Assembly: GCF_008729015.1 (NCBI RefSeq)
Contig: NZ_RKSM01000003.1
Coordinates: 62,001 to 126,000 of the forward strand
Origin: Haloarcula sp. CBA1129
GTDB taxonomy: Archaea > Halobacteriota > Halobacteria > Halobacteriales > Haloarculaceae
Direction: 5' to 3'
Length of the DNA: 64,000 nucleotides
The translations under genes were made by a program, and so were the position numbers. This document shows, in pieces, positions 16,248 to 25,085 of the stretch. Numbering within the stretch: position 1 is the stretch's first letter; every line of letters begins with the position of its first letter. The notes under the pieces are model-generated. The model saw only the letters and a program-made list of their open reading frames with translations, made no database searches and was not told the DNA's origin.

Positions 16248-17456
16248 CTATTCCGCAACTGCACCTTCTGTGATGATTTTCGCGAGGTGCTCCCGATCGA
16301 ACAGATTCGTCTCTGTAAACTTTTCAGGGAAGTAGCGCTTCGCGTATCGTTCGATCATGAATAGATTGTGCAGCGGGCCGGTGTAGATCGGGCCGCCACG
16401 AAACACTCTGTCATTCTGGACGGCCCGCAACTGACTGCCCACTTCGTGGTCTTTCATGTACGCGAGTACTGAGTTCTCGAACTCTTCGCGGGTCTTCCCT
16501 TCGCGATGGTATCGCAAAAGGAGTGAATCCGGATCCACCTCCAGTAACATCTCGTAATCGAGCGACTCCGAGCCCGAATACCCCTCGACTCCGGTATCGG
16601 CAAAGGCGTCGGAAATTCCGAGTGTGTGGAAGTGTTCCTTGTTGGTCCCGTTTCCACTTATTCGATACGGCGTGAACTCCTCTGGTTCCTCGCCGGCGAA
16701 CATGAGCGCGGCGTTCGGTCGCTCTTCCGGAGCCGGGAGCCGAGCCTGAACCGTTGCAACAAGTTCGTCGTGGATTGAGCGGATTGCCTCGAAGCGTGCC
16801 CGTTCCTGAACCATTTCAGCCACCTTCTCGAAAGCCCCGTACAGGCTGTAGTACCGGTAGTCGTGCCAGTCGTCAGTCTGTCGGAAAATGAGATTCCCGA
16901 GAAACGGTGCGACGTTCTCCCGAATCTCTGTGAGGTCAGACTGGTCCCATGCTTTGAGCCAGTCTGTCAACGCATACGGGTCAATGAGGTGCAGGTCCGC
17001 GTCCATCTCGTAGAACGGCTCCTTGGAGACGCCGTCGTTCCAGAGCTGTGTGAGCGCGTCGAGGTCGATAGAGACTCCCTCAAGGTCCTCGTAATGGAGC
17101 GTCTTGTACCGCCCACGGTACCAGATCGACTGCACTGCGTCGCCGTGACCGAGCGCGACCAGCATATCGATGTAGTCCGCGGTGAACGGGGCGATTGTCT
17201 CGGGAACAGAGTCGAACTCGACGGTCCCGACCGGTTCCATCGTCACGGAGTACGATTCGTCGGAAGTCGCTGGGGCGGTCGCAGTAGCGCTCGTTTCGGC
17301 ATCCGTAGCAGTGTCGCTGGCCGCAGTCACTGAAGACTCCTGACCGCTGTCGCCCAAGCATCCGGCGAACACTCCGCCACCGACGAGTGCCCCACTACCT
17401 TTCACAACGTCTCTCCGTGTCAGTCGCTCGAACGGTGCGGTATCCGAGTCCGTCAT
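16248..17456 (-). CDS. Iron/siderophore ABC transporter substrate-binding lipoprotein (copy 3)
   Basis: The 402-residue protein has a Tat motif (RLTRRDVVKG) and lipobox FAGC (Cys33), then a Ser/Thr/Ala-rich linker. The class III binding-protein fold follows, seen in VEFDSVPETIAPF, ADYIDMLVALGHG and the C-terminal AVQNDRVFRGGPIYTGPLHN. It shares long conserved stretches with the middle copy (WHDYRYY-LYGAFEKVAEM against WHDYRYYTLYQAFEKVAEV). It would deliver an iron chelate, haem or corrinoid to an importer encoded elsewhere. It is the last gene of a three-copy operon, with a four-base overlap with the copy before it. Confidence 0.87.
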   Translation of the reverse strand: MTDSDTAPFERLTRRDVVKGSGALVGGGVFAGCLGDSGQESSVTAASDTATDAETSATATAPATSDESYSVTMEPVGTVEFDSVPETIAPFTADYIDMLVALGHGDAVQSIWYRGRYKTLHYEDLEGVSIDLDALTQLWNDGVSKEPFYEMDADLHLIDPYALTDWLKAWDQSDLTEIRENVAPFLGNLIFRQTDDWHDYRYYSLYGAFEKVAEMVQERARFEAIRSIHDELVATVQARLPAPEERPNAALMFAGEEPEEFTPYRISGNGTNKEHFHTLGISDAFADTGVEGYSGSESLDYEMLLEVDPDSLLLRYHREGKTREEFENSVLAYMKDHEVGSQLRAVQNDRVFRGGPIYTGPLHNLFMIERYAKRYFPEKFTETNLFDREHLAKIITEGAVAE

Positions 17457-18643
17457 TCGAACTCACCCGTGACGATATCGGCGATTTGCTGCCGGTCGAA
17501 GAGTTCGGCGTCGGAAGTCACGTCGCCGAAGATATCGGGATAGAGCTGTTGGGCCGCCCGTTCGGTCAAGAAGAAGTTGTGGATCGGACCTTGGCGGAGG
17601 TAGCCGCCGCGATACACGCGTCCGTTCTGTACGGCGGTCAATTGACTGCCGACGCTGTGGTCCTGCATGAACTGCAGGACGGTCTCCCGGAACTCGGTCG
17701 CTGATTTTCGTTCGTGGCCGCGGACGAGGATAACGTCTGGATCGACCGACAGAAGGGTTTCGTAGTCGTATTCGCCCCGATTGGTCGTACTGAGATTGTC
17801 AATATCGGTTCCGGCAAGCGCATCAGTAACGCCGAGGTCACGCCATTGTTTCTTGCTCGTGCCCTTGTCGTTCAGTCGATAGGGCGAGAACGACTCCGGT
17901 TCGTCAGTGCCCTCAAACGTAAGGAGGACGTTCGGACGCTCCGCAGCCGGCGGGAGTTGATTCTGCAGGTCGGCGATATACTCGTCGTGTAGCTGCTTGA
18001 ACGCCTCGTACCGCTCCCGTTCCTGAAAGACCTCCGCGACCTTCTCAAAGGCCTGATAGAGTGTGTAATACCGGTAGTCGTGCCATTCATCGGAGCGACG
18101 GAAGATCATGTTTCCGACGAACGGAGCGACGTTCTCGGTGATTTCGTCGACGTCTGACTGGGACCAGTCGAACCAGTTGACGAGCATCTGTGGATCATAG
18201 AGGTGTACGTCGCTGTCGAGTTCGTAGAACTCCTCTTTCGTTCGGACCTCTGGATTCGCGTTGATCGTCTCCTGATCGACGGAAACACCGGGGAGCTCGT
18301 CGTAGACGTACGTGTAGTAGCGGTCCGCCCCGCCGATACCTGTGAGGCTATCGGCCTGCCCGAGGGCCACACCCATGTCGGCGTAGGCGCCACCGTAGGG
18401 AAGCCATCGCTCGGGAACCGTCTGGAACGTAACTTCGCCCACTGGCTCCATGGAGACGGTATATGACTCCGTTTCGGTCGCTGTGGCTGTCTCAGTCGGC
18501 TCTCTATTCTCGGTAGCAGTGGTTTCTGTAGCAGTATCGCCTGAACACCCAGCGAGTAAACTGCTGCCCACAATAACCCCTCCAGCTTTAATGTACTCCC
18601 TGCGCGTCGGCCGTTCGAGCGGCGTTCCTTCGGTATCAGTCAC
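17453..18643 (-). CDS. Iron/siderophore ABC transporter substrate-binding lipoprotein (copy 2)
   Basis: A 396-residue paralogue of its two neighbours, with Tat motif (RPTRREYIKA), lipobox LLAGC (Cys33), a Thr-rich linker and the same class III binding fold (VTFQTVPERWLPYGGAYADM). Conserved blocks such as APFVGNMIFRRSDEW and GSQLTAVQNGRVYRGGYLRQ make it closest to copy 3. It overlaps both neighbours by four bases, so the three are translated in chain. Divergence in the middle of the proteins suggests different ligands rather than simple dosage. Confidence 0.87.
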   Translation of the reverse strand: MTDTEGTPLERPTRREYIKAGGVIVGSSLLAGCSGDTATETTATENREPTETATATETESYTVSMEPVGEVTFQTVPERWLPYGGAYADMGVALGQADSLTGIGGADRYYTYVYDELPGVSVDQETINANPEVRTKEEFYELDSDVHLYDPQMLVNWFDWSQSDVDEITENVAPFVGNMIFRRSDEWHDYRYYTLYQAFEKVAEVFQERERYEAFKQLHDEYIADLQNQLPPAAERPNVLLTFEGTDEPESFSPYRLNDKGTSKKQWRDLGVTDALAGTDIDNLSTTNRGEYDYETLLSVDPDVILVRGHERKSATEFRETVLQFMQDHSVGSQLTAVQNGRVYRGGYLRQGPIHNFFLTERAAQQLYPDIFGDVTSDAELFDRQQIADIVTGEFE

Positions 18644-19884
18644 TGTGTCTCACCCGTGATTATGTCAGCGACCCGCTGGCGGTCAAAGAGCTGTTCCTCG
18701 GCGGGGATTTCGGGGCATGGGTCGCCGTCGACGTAGCCCGGCCACGTACCGAACTGCTCGGGATACAATTGCTTCGCGGTCATCTCAGTCTGGAACAGGT
18801 TCAGGATCGGACCCTGTCGACGAGCACCTTGCGCGTATATCTGCCCTTCTTGGACAGCAGTGATGTCTCTTGTCACCTCGTTGTGCTCCAATTGTGACCG
18901 AATATCGTCGAGATTGTGAGATCCCGTCATTGGGCCCAGAACGAGCAATACGTCCGGATCAGCTTCGAGAAGCAATTCGGAGTCGAGTGTGATGTTCCGC
19001 CCGTCGTCGCCGTACCCGTCACCGACGGCATCGGCTAACGCATCGGTCGCACCCAGCGGACGGGTGTGGGCAGCGTAGTAGCCCGGGTAGTTCATCTTAT
19101 AGCCCCAGATTGTCTCGTCGGAGGTGGAAAACAGGACCAGAGCCGCGCTCGGCCGCTCACTTTTCGACGGCAGGCCCGCCCTGATCGTCTGCAGCATCGA
19201 CTCGCGGACGGCTCTGAGTGCCTCGTACCGGTCGGCCTCCCGAAACACCCGCGCGACCTTTCCGAAGAGGTCCCAGAGCGTGTAGTATTCGTACGTATCG
19301 GCCCAGCCCGACGGTGGTTTCTGGTGAGTGCCGCTGAGCGTGTTCCCGAACCACGGACCCACGTGCGACGCTATTTCTTCGAGGCTGTTGTCGTCCCATC
19401 CCTCAGCTGTGGCAACCTTCGCTGGGTCCGCTATATGGACATCGCTATCGAGTTCGTACAGTTTCTCTTTTGACGGCGGCCACGAAGAGTACAGACCGTC
19501 CCAGTCGACTGCGACTCCCTCGAGTCGCTGGAGGAACTTCCGATACAACGACTGGTGGTATTCGGGCGCGTGCATCGCGTTGATCGCGTCACCTCGCCCA
19601 AGCGCGACCAGCATGTCGACGTGGTGGCCCAGTATTGTGAACACGTCCTGTGGAACCGATTCGAACTCGACGGGTCCCATCGGCGACAGTGTAACCGAGT
19701 AGCCGCTGTCAGCCGCCGTCGGTTCAGCCCTTGTGGGTGACTCGTCTCCTGTGCTTGTTTCAGTCGGGGGTAATTCGGACTGCCCGACACAGCCCGCGAA
19801 TAAGCTTCCGCCCACCACCGCGCCGCCGTACTTCATGTAGTCCCGTCTCGTTGGGGCCTCTCGGCTCGTGTCATCTCTCGACAT
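18640..19884 (-). CDS. Iron/siderophore ABC transporter substrate-binding lipoprotein (copy 1)
   Basis: The promoter-proximal copy (414 residues) has Tat motif (APTRRDYMKYG), lipobox LFAGC (Cys32) and the binding fold. It is the most diverged of the three: the WHDYRYY segment is replaced by WADTYEYYTLWDLFGKVARV, and it carries a longer C-terminal insertion (GTWPGYVDGDPCPE). No permease or ATPase gene is adjacent. A TATA box lies about 25 bases before the ATG, and a DtxR-like palindrome sits between them, so expression is probably shut off when iron is plentiful. Confidence 0.87.
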   Translation of the reverse strand: MSRDDTSREAPTRRDYMKYGGAVVGGSLFAGCVGQSELPPTETSTGDESPTRAEPTAADSGYSVTLSPMGPVEFESVPQDVFTILGHHVDMLVALGRGDAINAMHAPEYHQSLYRKFLQRLEGVAVDWDGLYSSWPPSKEKLYELDSDVHIADPAKVATAEGWDDNSLEEIASHVGPWFGNTLSGTHQKPPSGWADTYEYYTLWDLFGKVARVFREADRYEALRAVRESMLQTIRAGLPSKSERPSAALVLFSTSDETIWGYKMNYPGYYAAHTRPLGATDALADAVGDGYGDDGRNITLDSELLLEADPDVLLVLGPMTGSHNLDDIRSQLEHNEVTRDITAVQEGQIYAQGARRQGPILNLFQTEMTAKQLYPEQFGTWPGYVDGDPCPEIPAEEQLFDRQRVADIITGETQ

Positions 19885-19889
19885 AATTG

Positions 19890-19903
19890 TTAGGCCAGCC
19901 TAA
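19890..19903. promoter_or_regulatory. DtxR/SirR-like palindromic operator
   Basis: TTAGGCCAGCCTAA has perfect 6-base arms (TTAGGC/GCCTAA). It resembles the TTAGG-TNAG-CCTAA core bound by DtxR/IdeR iron repressors, which have haloarchaeal relatives (SirR/Idr). It lies six bases before the ATG of the first iron-binding lipoprotein, between the TATA box and the likely transcription start, an ideal blocking position. Confidence 0.6.
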
Positions 19904-19906
19904 AAT

Positions 19907-19914
19907 TATATAAC
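19907..19914 (-). promoter_or_regulatory. TATA box of the binding-protein operon
   Basis: TTATATAA on the minus strand is centred 26 bases before the ATG of the first lipoprotein gene, predicting a leaderless mRNA. The DtxR-like palindrome follows immediately downstream. Confidence 0.6.
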
Positions 19915-19924
19915 TGCTTCGACT

Positions 19925-19939
19925 TTAGGCGCACCTGAA
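19925..19939. promoter_or_regulatory. Second, imperfect DtxR-like half-palindrome
   Basis: TTAGGCGCACCTGAA has the same TTAGG left arm and a degenerate right arm. It lies about 20 bases upstream of the first palindrome, on the far side of the TATA box, so two repressor dimers could flank the promoter. Confidence 0.4.
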
Positions 19940-20234
19940 AACAGGATCTTGAAACATCCATACAGTGTCGGCTATACGTCTGTCAAGAACGATACCATCT
20001 CGGGGTAGCAAATATCTTACAATAGGTACAGCCGACAGTATTAGCTCAGTCACCCGTTTGCTGTTCGAGTGCTGAGTTTTCATTCCAGACCTGTTCATGG
20101 GAAGTGATATCTCTGTGCTGTCCTATCAGAGCCAGATTTGTACCAGCGATTCACAACTGTCTCGGGAGCGGTCGAAACCGCTCCGGTACCGCTGACAACT
20201 CCAACAGCGGAACCGGGTAACGTACAACAGTAAA

Positions 20235-20253
20235 GTGTCCTTGCTGTGGACAC
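20235..20253. promoter_or_regulatory. Inverted repeat directly before the Lrp gene
   Basis: GTGTCC and GGACAC form perfect arms around a 7-base spacer, ending six bases before the ATG. Lrp-type regulators often bind such repeats at their own promoters, so self-regulation is likely. Confidence 0.5.
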
Positions 20254-20259
20254 ACTAGT

Positions 20260-20733
20260 ATGGCTGACGAGGAGATCGACGACGTGGACAGAGCGATTCT
20301 GTACGCGTTACAGGAGGATGCTCGAAACATGTCGTCCGGTGACATCGCAGCGCGAACGGATACGTCCGACAGCACCGTCCGCAAGCGCATCAACCATCTC
20401 GAATCCAGCGAGATTATCAAAGGGTACAGTGCTGATGTCGACTATCAGCAGGCGGGCTATCCGCTCCGGATGTTGCTCTACTGCACTGCGTCGATTCCCG
20501 AGCGAGGTGATTTAATCCCCGAAATTCTCGATATAGACGGTGTGGTATCGGTACAGGAACTGGTCACCGGCGAGGAGAATCTTCTCGTGACGGTTGTTGG
20601 CGAATCGGATAGCGATATCACGCCCGTCGCGCAGGCACTTCTCGATATGGGGCTGACGGTTGCCGACGAAGTGCTCGTTCGGAGCCACGAGACGACGCCT
20701 TTCGGTAAGTTTGATTCCGGAAACGGGACATAG
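20260..20733 (+). CDS. Lrp/AsnC-family transcriptional regulator
   Basis: The 157-residue protein has the Lrp helix-turn-helix (DRAILYALQEDARNMSSGDI, then STVRKRINHLESSEIIKGYS) and a RAM-type alpha/beta ligand domain (LRMLLYCTASIPERGDL, then VVSVQELVTGEENLLVTVVG). It is full length for a single-RAM Lrp protein. It lies upstream of dabB-dabA in the same direction, about 440 bases away. Some haloarchaeal Lrp proteins control metabolic genes beside them, so control of the inorganic-carbon pump is a reasonable guess. Confidence 0.88.
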   Translation: MADEEIDDVDRAILYALQEDARNMSSGDIAARTDTSDSTVRKRINHLESSEIIKGYSADVDYQQAGYPLRMLLYCTASIPERGDLIPEILDIDGVVSVQELVTGEENLLVTVVGESDSDITPVAQALLDMGLTVADEVLVRSHETTPFGKFDSGNGT

Positions 20734-21169
20734 CTGACCACAGAGTCGCTGCCCCAGAGTTGTAGTCTGGATAACTGCGTGTGCGGGACTACACGGCTGG
20801 ACAAGTCATCGGTGTGGCTGATCCATGTGCAGCAACGATGTGATTCTCTGAGCAATCCTACCGAACAGTTTGGTAATACCGTCCCATCTCAACAGCCACT
20901 TCGTCCCCAATACTCGAGCCAGTGTCCATGTGAGTAGAGATTCGTCTTCGAAGAGTTTTGCCGGCAGAGGTCGCGAAACACCTGTCTGATCCCCTGACAG
21001 TGTTTTCGCTGGAAGGTCAATCGTAGGATCATAATGTTCTACCATTCACTATTTTAGGAACAAATTGGTAGTATAGAAGGATTTAATAACCAGTCCGTTC
21101 GCACTAGGTGTGAAGACAACCAGATCGGCCAATCACAGTCTGTGGTTACCGTGACCGGTTACGAAAACG
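20734..21169. promoter_or_regulatory. Intergenic region and promoter of dabB-dabA
   Basis: The right end carries a TATA-like ATTTAATAAC at 21081-21090, about 80 bases before the dabB start, giving a leader of roughly 55 bases. That leader contains a direct repeat GGTTAC (in GTGGTTACCG and CCGGTTACG). The left part may hold a small minus-strand gene, listed separately. Confidence 0.4.
20806..21045 (-). CDS. Possible small protein (79 residues)
   Basis: The frame begins MVEHYDPTIDLPAKTLSG and contains a hydrophobic, Trp-rich middle (LTWTLARVLGTKWLLRW). Third-position GC is lower than in neighbouring genes, so it is either an acquired or decaying gene or a chance frame. No domain or good promoter is seen. 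It faces away from dabB. Confidence 0.35.
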   Translation of the reverse strand: MVEHYDPTIDLPAKTLSGDQTGVSRPLPAKLFEDESLLTWTLARVLGTKWLLRWDGITKLFGRIAQRITSLLHMDQPHR

Positions 21170-22657
21170 ATGTCAGGACGCAACTCAACGACGACGGTTG
21201 GATCACTCCCGGACACGACGGTTGAATCGCCGCTCGTGCCCGTCGCACTCACATGGCTCGTGTGGTCGATGTTCGCCGCGAGCATCGCTGTGCTTGCCGC
21301 CCGGGTCCGAGCTGGGTTCACGTGGGAGATACCCGGCGTTGTCGCTGTCGACGGGCTGACAGTTCTGCTATGGGTGGTCGTCACCTTCTTCAGCGGGATC
21401 GTTCACAGCTACTCGCGCCGCTACATGGCTGGCAGTCGTCTCAAAACGTCCTTTTTCGGTGCTGTATTCGGATTCACGGTGACTGTGATGGGGCTGGTCG
21501 CGGCTGACCACCTCGCGCTGTTCGGGGCGCTGTGGCTCGCGATGGGGCTGCTGATGGCGAAACTCATCGGTATCGTCAGCGGCTGGGAGCAGGCACAGGC
21601 GGCTGCGGCGGTCGCCCGCAAGTACTTCATCGCCAGCAGCGGACTTCTCGCCGTCGCGCTGACGACACTGTGGTGGACGACCGGTGCGACCACGGTTTCC
21701 GGAATTACGGCGGCTGCCGACACACTTGCTGGCCCGATGTGGCTGGTCGCCGCTGGCGCGCTCGTGCTCGCGGCGATGATTCAGTCCGCCCTGATCCCGT
21801 TCCACGGCTGGCTCCTCTCCTCGATGACAGCGCCGACGCCTGCCTCCGCGCTGATGCACGCCGGGTTCGTCAACGCGGGCGGCATTCTGCTGACCCGCTT
21901 CGCGCCGGTTATCACCGTTGACCCCACGCTCATGCTCACAATCGTCGCTATCGGCGGTGCCAGTGCTATCGGCGGGAAGCTCCTGAAATCAGTTCAGACG
22001 GACATCAAGGGCAAGCTCGGCTGTTCGACCGTCGGCCAGATGGGTTTCATGATCATGCAGGTCGGTCTCGGCTTCTTCGGGGCCGCTATCACCCACCTCA
22101 TCCTGCACGGCTTCTACAAAGCCTACCAGTTCCTCAGCGCAGGCGGACAGGTCGAACACATGAGCCCGAGTGAGGAGACACCACACACGATAGGAACGAC
22201 GACGACCATCCTCGGTATCGTCGTGACGCTGCTGACCGGTCTTGCCGGTGGCGCGCTGTTCGCGGTCCTGACAGGGAAGGGGGCGAAGGTCGATGGCGGC
22301 CTCCTGTTGACCTTCTTCGTGGTGTTCACGACGCTCCACGCGGCCCGGGACGCTGTCCAGCACACCTCGCTTCCGGCAGCGGCCCGCTACGGGGCTGTCC
22401 CGGTGGTCTTTTTCCCGGCTATCGTCATCTACGCCGCGGTCTATACAGGCGTTGCGGGGCTCATGCCTGTCGGCCCGGCAACGACCGAACTGACGCTACT
22501 ACACGGCATCATCGCCGTCGTTTTCGCCGGTATCTACACCGGCATCGAGACTGGTGTCCATGAGCGCAGCCAGCGCCTCTACGTGGCGCTGCTGAACGCC
22601 GGCCAACCGGCAGCCGACACTGTCCTGACCACGACGGAGGAGTACAATGAGTACTGA
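21170..22657 (+). CDS. dabB: DabB: NuoL/MrpA-like membrane subunit of an inorganic-carbon pump
   Basis: The 495-residue protein has about 13 hydrophobic helices and belongs to the proton-translocating NuoL/MrpA antiporter family. Family motifs are visible: HSYSRRYMAG after helix 3, the broken-helix region SALIPFHGWLLSSM, and ALMHAGFVNAGGILLTRFAP. On its own this could be read as a complex I or Mrp subunit. However, no other nuo or mrp gene is present, and it overlaps a DUF2309 gene by eleven bases, the defining layout of the DAB system. There the membrane subunit couples the cation gradient to CO2 capture by DabA. Confidence 0.9.
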   Translation: MSGRNSTTTVGSLPDTTVESPLVPVALTWLVWSMFAASIAVLAARVRAGFTWEIPGVVAVDGLTVLLWVVVTFFSGIVHSYSRRYMAGSRLKTSFFGAVFGFTVTVMGLVAADHLALFGALWLAMGLLMAKLIGIVSGWEQAQAAAAVARKYFIASSGLLAVALTTLWWTTGATTVSGITAAADTLAGPMWLVAAGALVLAAMIQSALIPFHGWLLSSMTAPTPASALMHAGFVNAGGILLTRFAPVITVDPTLMLTIVAIGGASAIGGKLLKSVQTDIKGKLGCSTVGQMGFMIMQVGLGFFGAAITHLILHGFYKAYQFLSAGGQVEHMSPSEETPHTIGTTTTILGIVVTLLTGLAGGALFAVLTGKGAKVDGGLLLTFFVVFTTLHAARDAVQHTSLPAAARYGAVPVVFFPAIVIYAAVYTGVAGLMPVGPATTELTLLHGIIAVVFAGIYTGIETGVHERSQRLYVALLNAGQPAADTVLTTTEEYNEY

Positions 22658-25052
22658 ACCCACCGTCCACGACAGTATCGAGACCGCAGCGACCACCGTC
22701 GGCTCCCTCTGGCCCATCCACTCGTTCGTGACGGCAAACCCACTCTCGGGGTTCGAGAACCAGCCTTTCAGTGAGGCGGTCACGCAGGCAGCCGACTTGT
22801 TGGGCGGCCGCGGCTACCCCAGCGAGGAGACGTTCCGTGCGGCGCTGCAGCGCGGCCAGATAGACCCGGCGGTTCTCGACACCGAACTCTCTGAGATCGG
22901 CTACGAGGATGACCCCGAGATACTGCTCGATCACATGGCCAACGCGGCCGAGACAACGGACAGCGATTCCGACACCGCCACCGACCACGTCGACCAAGTG
23001 TTGACGAAATGGCTGTCGGCGTTTCTCGACGAGGGCAGTGCTCACTGGTCGATGCCGAACCGCGAAGCAGGGTTCTACACTGCCTTCCGCGGGGTCGCTG
23101 AGCACGACGGCGAAATCCCCGACGAGGGGATCATTGCCGATCTGCCTGAAACGCCGAGTGAAGCCATCAGGGACGTGCTTGAGCCGTTCCCGGAGAGCCA
23201 GTGGGAGCCTATTTTCGAGGCAGAACTGGCCGCTCTCCCGGGCTGGACAGGACTCATCAAGCAGCGTGCCGACGACGACGGCGCGTGGCAGTCGGCGCAC
23301 CCGATTTCGCTGGCCGGGTACCTCGCTGCGCGTCTGGCCCTGCTGGATGCCGTCGGTGCTGACATCGCTCCCTCGGATGACAGTCTCGACCCGCATCCAG
23401 CCGCCGAACTCGCCGGAGCGTTCTTGCGTGCTTGGGAAGCGAGCTACCGCAGTGATCTGGTCGAAACCGTCGCCGCGGAGAGCCAGTCACTCGCGGACGG
23501 CAGCAGTTCGGGCCGCCCGGACGCGCAGATGGTCTTCTGTATCGACACCCGCTCGGAGATCATCCGTCGCCACATCGAGGCCGCGGGCGACTACGAGACC
23601 CACGGGTATGCCGGTTTCTTCGGCATTCCGATGGAGTATCAGGGCTACGACGCCGACGTGTCGGTCGACGCCTGCCCGCCGATTCTCGAACCGCAGCACC
23701 GCATCACCGACGTTCCGACCGACGACGACACCAAGGAGAGCCACGACCGCTTATCGGGAATCCGTGAAACCGCTGACGAAATTATCGAGACGTTGGAGGC
23801 CAACGCCGCCACGGCCTACGGCTTTGTCGAGACTGCTGGAAGCGGGTACGGCCTCGCGCTCGCGGCCCGCACGCTTGTCCCCGGACGCGTGCATGACTTA
23901 TTTGACGCAGCTGACGGCTCGGTGCCCGACGAACACGAGTTCTGTGACCCGCTCGTTCACCACCAGCACACCTACGCCGGTGATCTGCCGGTGGGGCTGA
24001 CCACTGATGAGAAAGTCGAGTATGCCGCCACTGCATTCGACCTGATGGGCTGGGAGACGTTCAGTCGCCTCGTCGTCTTCACCGGCCACGCCAGCGAAAC
24101 GACCAACAACCCCTACGATTCGAGTCTGGACTGTGGTGCCTGTGCCGGCAACCCCGGCGGTCCGAACGCTCGCGTGCTGGCGGCGATCTGCAACGACACA
24201 GAAGTCAGGACCGCGCTCCGCGACCGCGGCTTCGACATCCCCGAAGACACTGTCTTCCTCGCCGGCGAACACAACACGACGACCGACGAGGTGGAACTGT
24301 ACGACAGCGACGTTCCAGAGACCCACGCCGCCGATATCGAGCAGTTGCGCGCCGACCTCGCTACCGCCCGCGACAACGCGGCTGCCGAGCGCGTCGGGTC
24401 GATGGGTGCCGACGTATCGTCGGGGGTCAGTGAGACGGAGCGCCGCGCCGCCGACTGGGCCGAGACCCGCCCCGAATGGGGGCTGGCCGGTAACGCCGGG
24501 TTCGTCGTCGGCCCCCGCGAACTGACGAGCGATGTCGACCTCGACGGCCGCGCGTTCCTCCATTCCTACGACTGGTCGACCGACCCTGACGGCGAGGCGC
24601 TGGAGGCGATACTCACCGGGCCGATGGTCGTCACGCAGTGGATCAACACCCAGTACTACTTCTCGACGGTCGACAACGCTGTCTACGGCAGCGGGTCGAA
24701 GGTGACACACAACCCCGTCGGCAACGTCGGCGTCTATCAGGGCAACGGCGGCGATCTGATGACCGGCCTCCCGCTGCAGTCGCTGATGGCCGCTGACGAC
24801 GAACCGCACCACCAGCCGCTTCGCCTCTCGACAGTCGTCCATGCTCCGGTCGACCGCGTCAACGGCGCTCTCGCTGACCACGCGGAGCTAACGGACCTGC
24901 TCGACAACAACTGGCTCTCGCTGACAGTCGTCGATCCAACGCAGGACCACCGTGCCTTCGAGTACGAACAGGACTTGGAGTGGTCGCCTCTGTCGGGGCT
25001 ATCCGAAGCCGACCTTGCGGAATCGACCGCTCCGGCGGTCGCAGACGACTGA
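22647..25052 (+). CDS. dabA: DabA: DUF2309 carbonic-anhydrase-like subunit of an inorganic-carbon pump
   Basis: An 801-residue DUF2309/UPF0753 protein. The zinc site of the beta-carbonic-anhydrase-like core is intact: Cys298 and Asp300 in MVFCIDTRSE, and His481 and Cys496 in FTGHASETTNN and SLDCGACAG. The Cys-x-Asp and His-14-Cys spacing equals that described for bacterial DabA. DabA is cytoplasmic but bound to DabB; together they convert incoming CO2 to bicarbonate one way, energised by the membrane gradient. In a heterotroph this would supply bicarbonate for carboxylases in alkaline or CO2-poor brine. The start overlaps dabB. Confidence 0.93.
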   Translation: MSTEPTVHDSIETAATTVGSLWPIHSFVTANPLSGFENQPFSEAVTQAADLLGGRGYPSEETFRAALQRGQIDPAVLDTELSEIGYEDDPEILLDHMANAAETTDSDSDTATDHVDQVLTKWLSAFLDEGSAHWSMPNREAGFYTAFRGVAEHDGEIPDEGIIADLPETPSEAIRDVLEPFPESQWEPIFEAELAALPGWTGLIKQRADDDGAWQSAHPISLAGYLAARLALLDAVGADIAPSDDSLDPHPAAELAGAFLRAWEASYRSDLVETVAAESQSLADGSSSGRPDAQMVFCIDTRSEIIRRHIEAAGDYETHGYAGFFGIPMEYQGYDADVSVDACPPILEPQHRITDVPTDDDTKESHDRLSGIRETADEIIETLEANAATAYGFVETAGSGYGLALAARTLVPGRVHDLFDAADGSVPDEHEFCDPLVHHQHTYAGDLPVGLTTDEKVEYAATAFDLMGWETFSRLVVFTGHASETTNNPYDSSLDCGACAGNPGGPNARVLAAICNDTEVRTALRDRGFDIPEDTVFLAGEHNTTTDEVELYDSDVPETHAADIEQLRADLATARDNAAAERVGSMGADVSSGVSETERRAADWAETRPEWGLAGNAGFVVGPRELTSDVDLDGRAFLHSYDWSTDPDGEALEAILTGPMVVTQWINTQYYFSTVDNAVYGSGSKVTHNPVGNVGVYQGNGGDLMTGLPLQSLMAADDEPHHQPLRLSTVVHAPVDRVNGALADHAELTDLLDNNWLSLTVVDPTQDHRAFEYEQDLEWSPLSGLSEADLAESTAPAVADD

Positions 25053-25085
25053 ACCGGTCCGAACAGGGCCATCGTGAAAAGCGTA

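Larger units (their letters stand above)
19885..20259. other. Intergenic region with divergent control elements
   Basis: The gap holds the promoter and palindromes of the binding-protein operon at its left end and the promoter and inverted repeat of the Lrp gene at its right end. The roughly 280 bases between are AT-rich, with no gene or RNA that I recognise. Confidence 0.5.

Noticed and set aside
21170-22657. Reading dabB as a complex I (nuoL) or Mrp antiporter gene
   Set aside because: No other nuo or mrp gene is present, and it is translationally linked to a DUF2309 gene, which defines the DAB system.
22509-24881. Long minus-strand frames (295 and 327 codons) opposite dabA
   Set aside because: They oppose strongly conserved dabB/dabA codons and have the Val/Arg-rich composition of antisense shadows.
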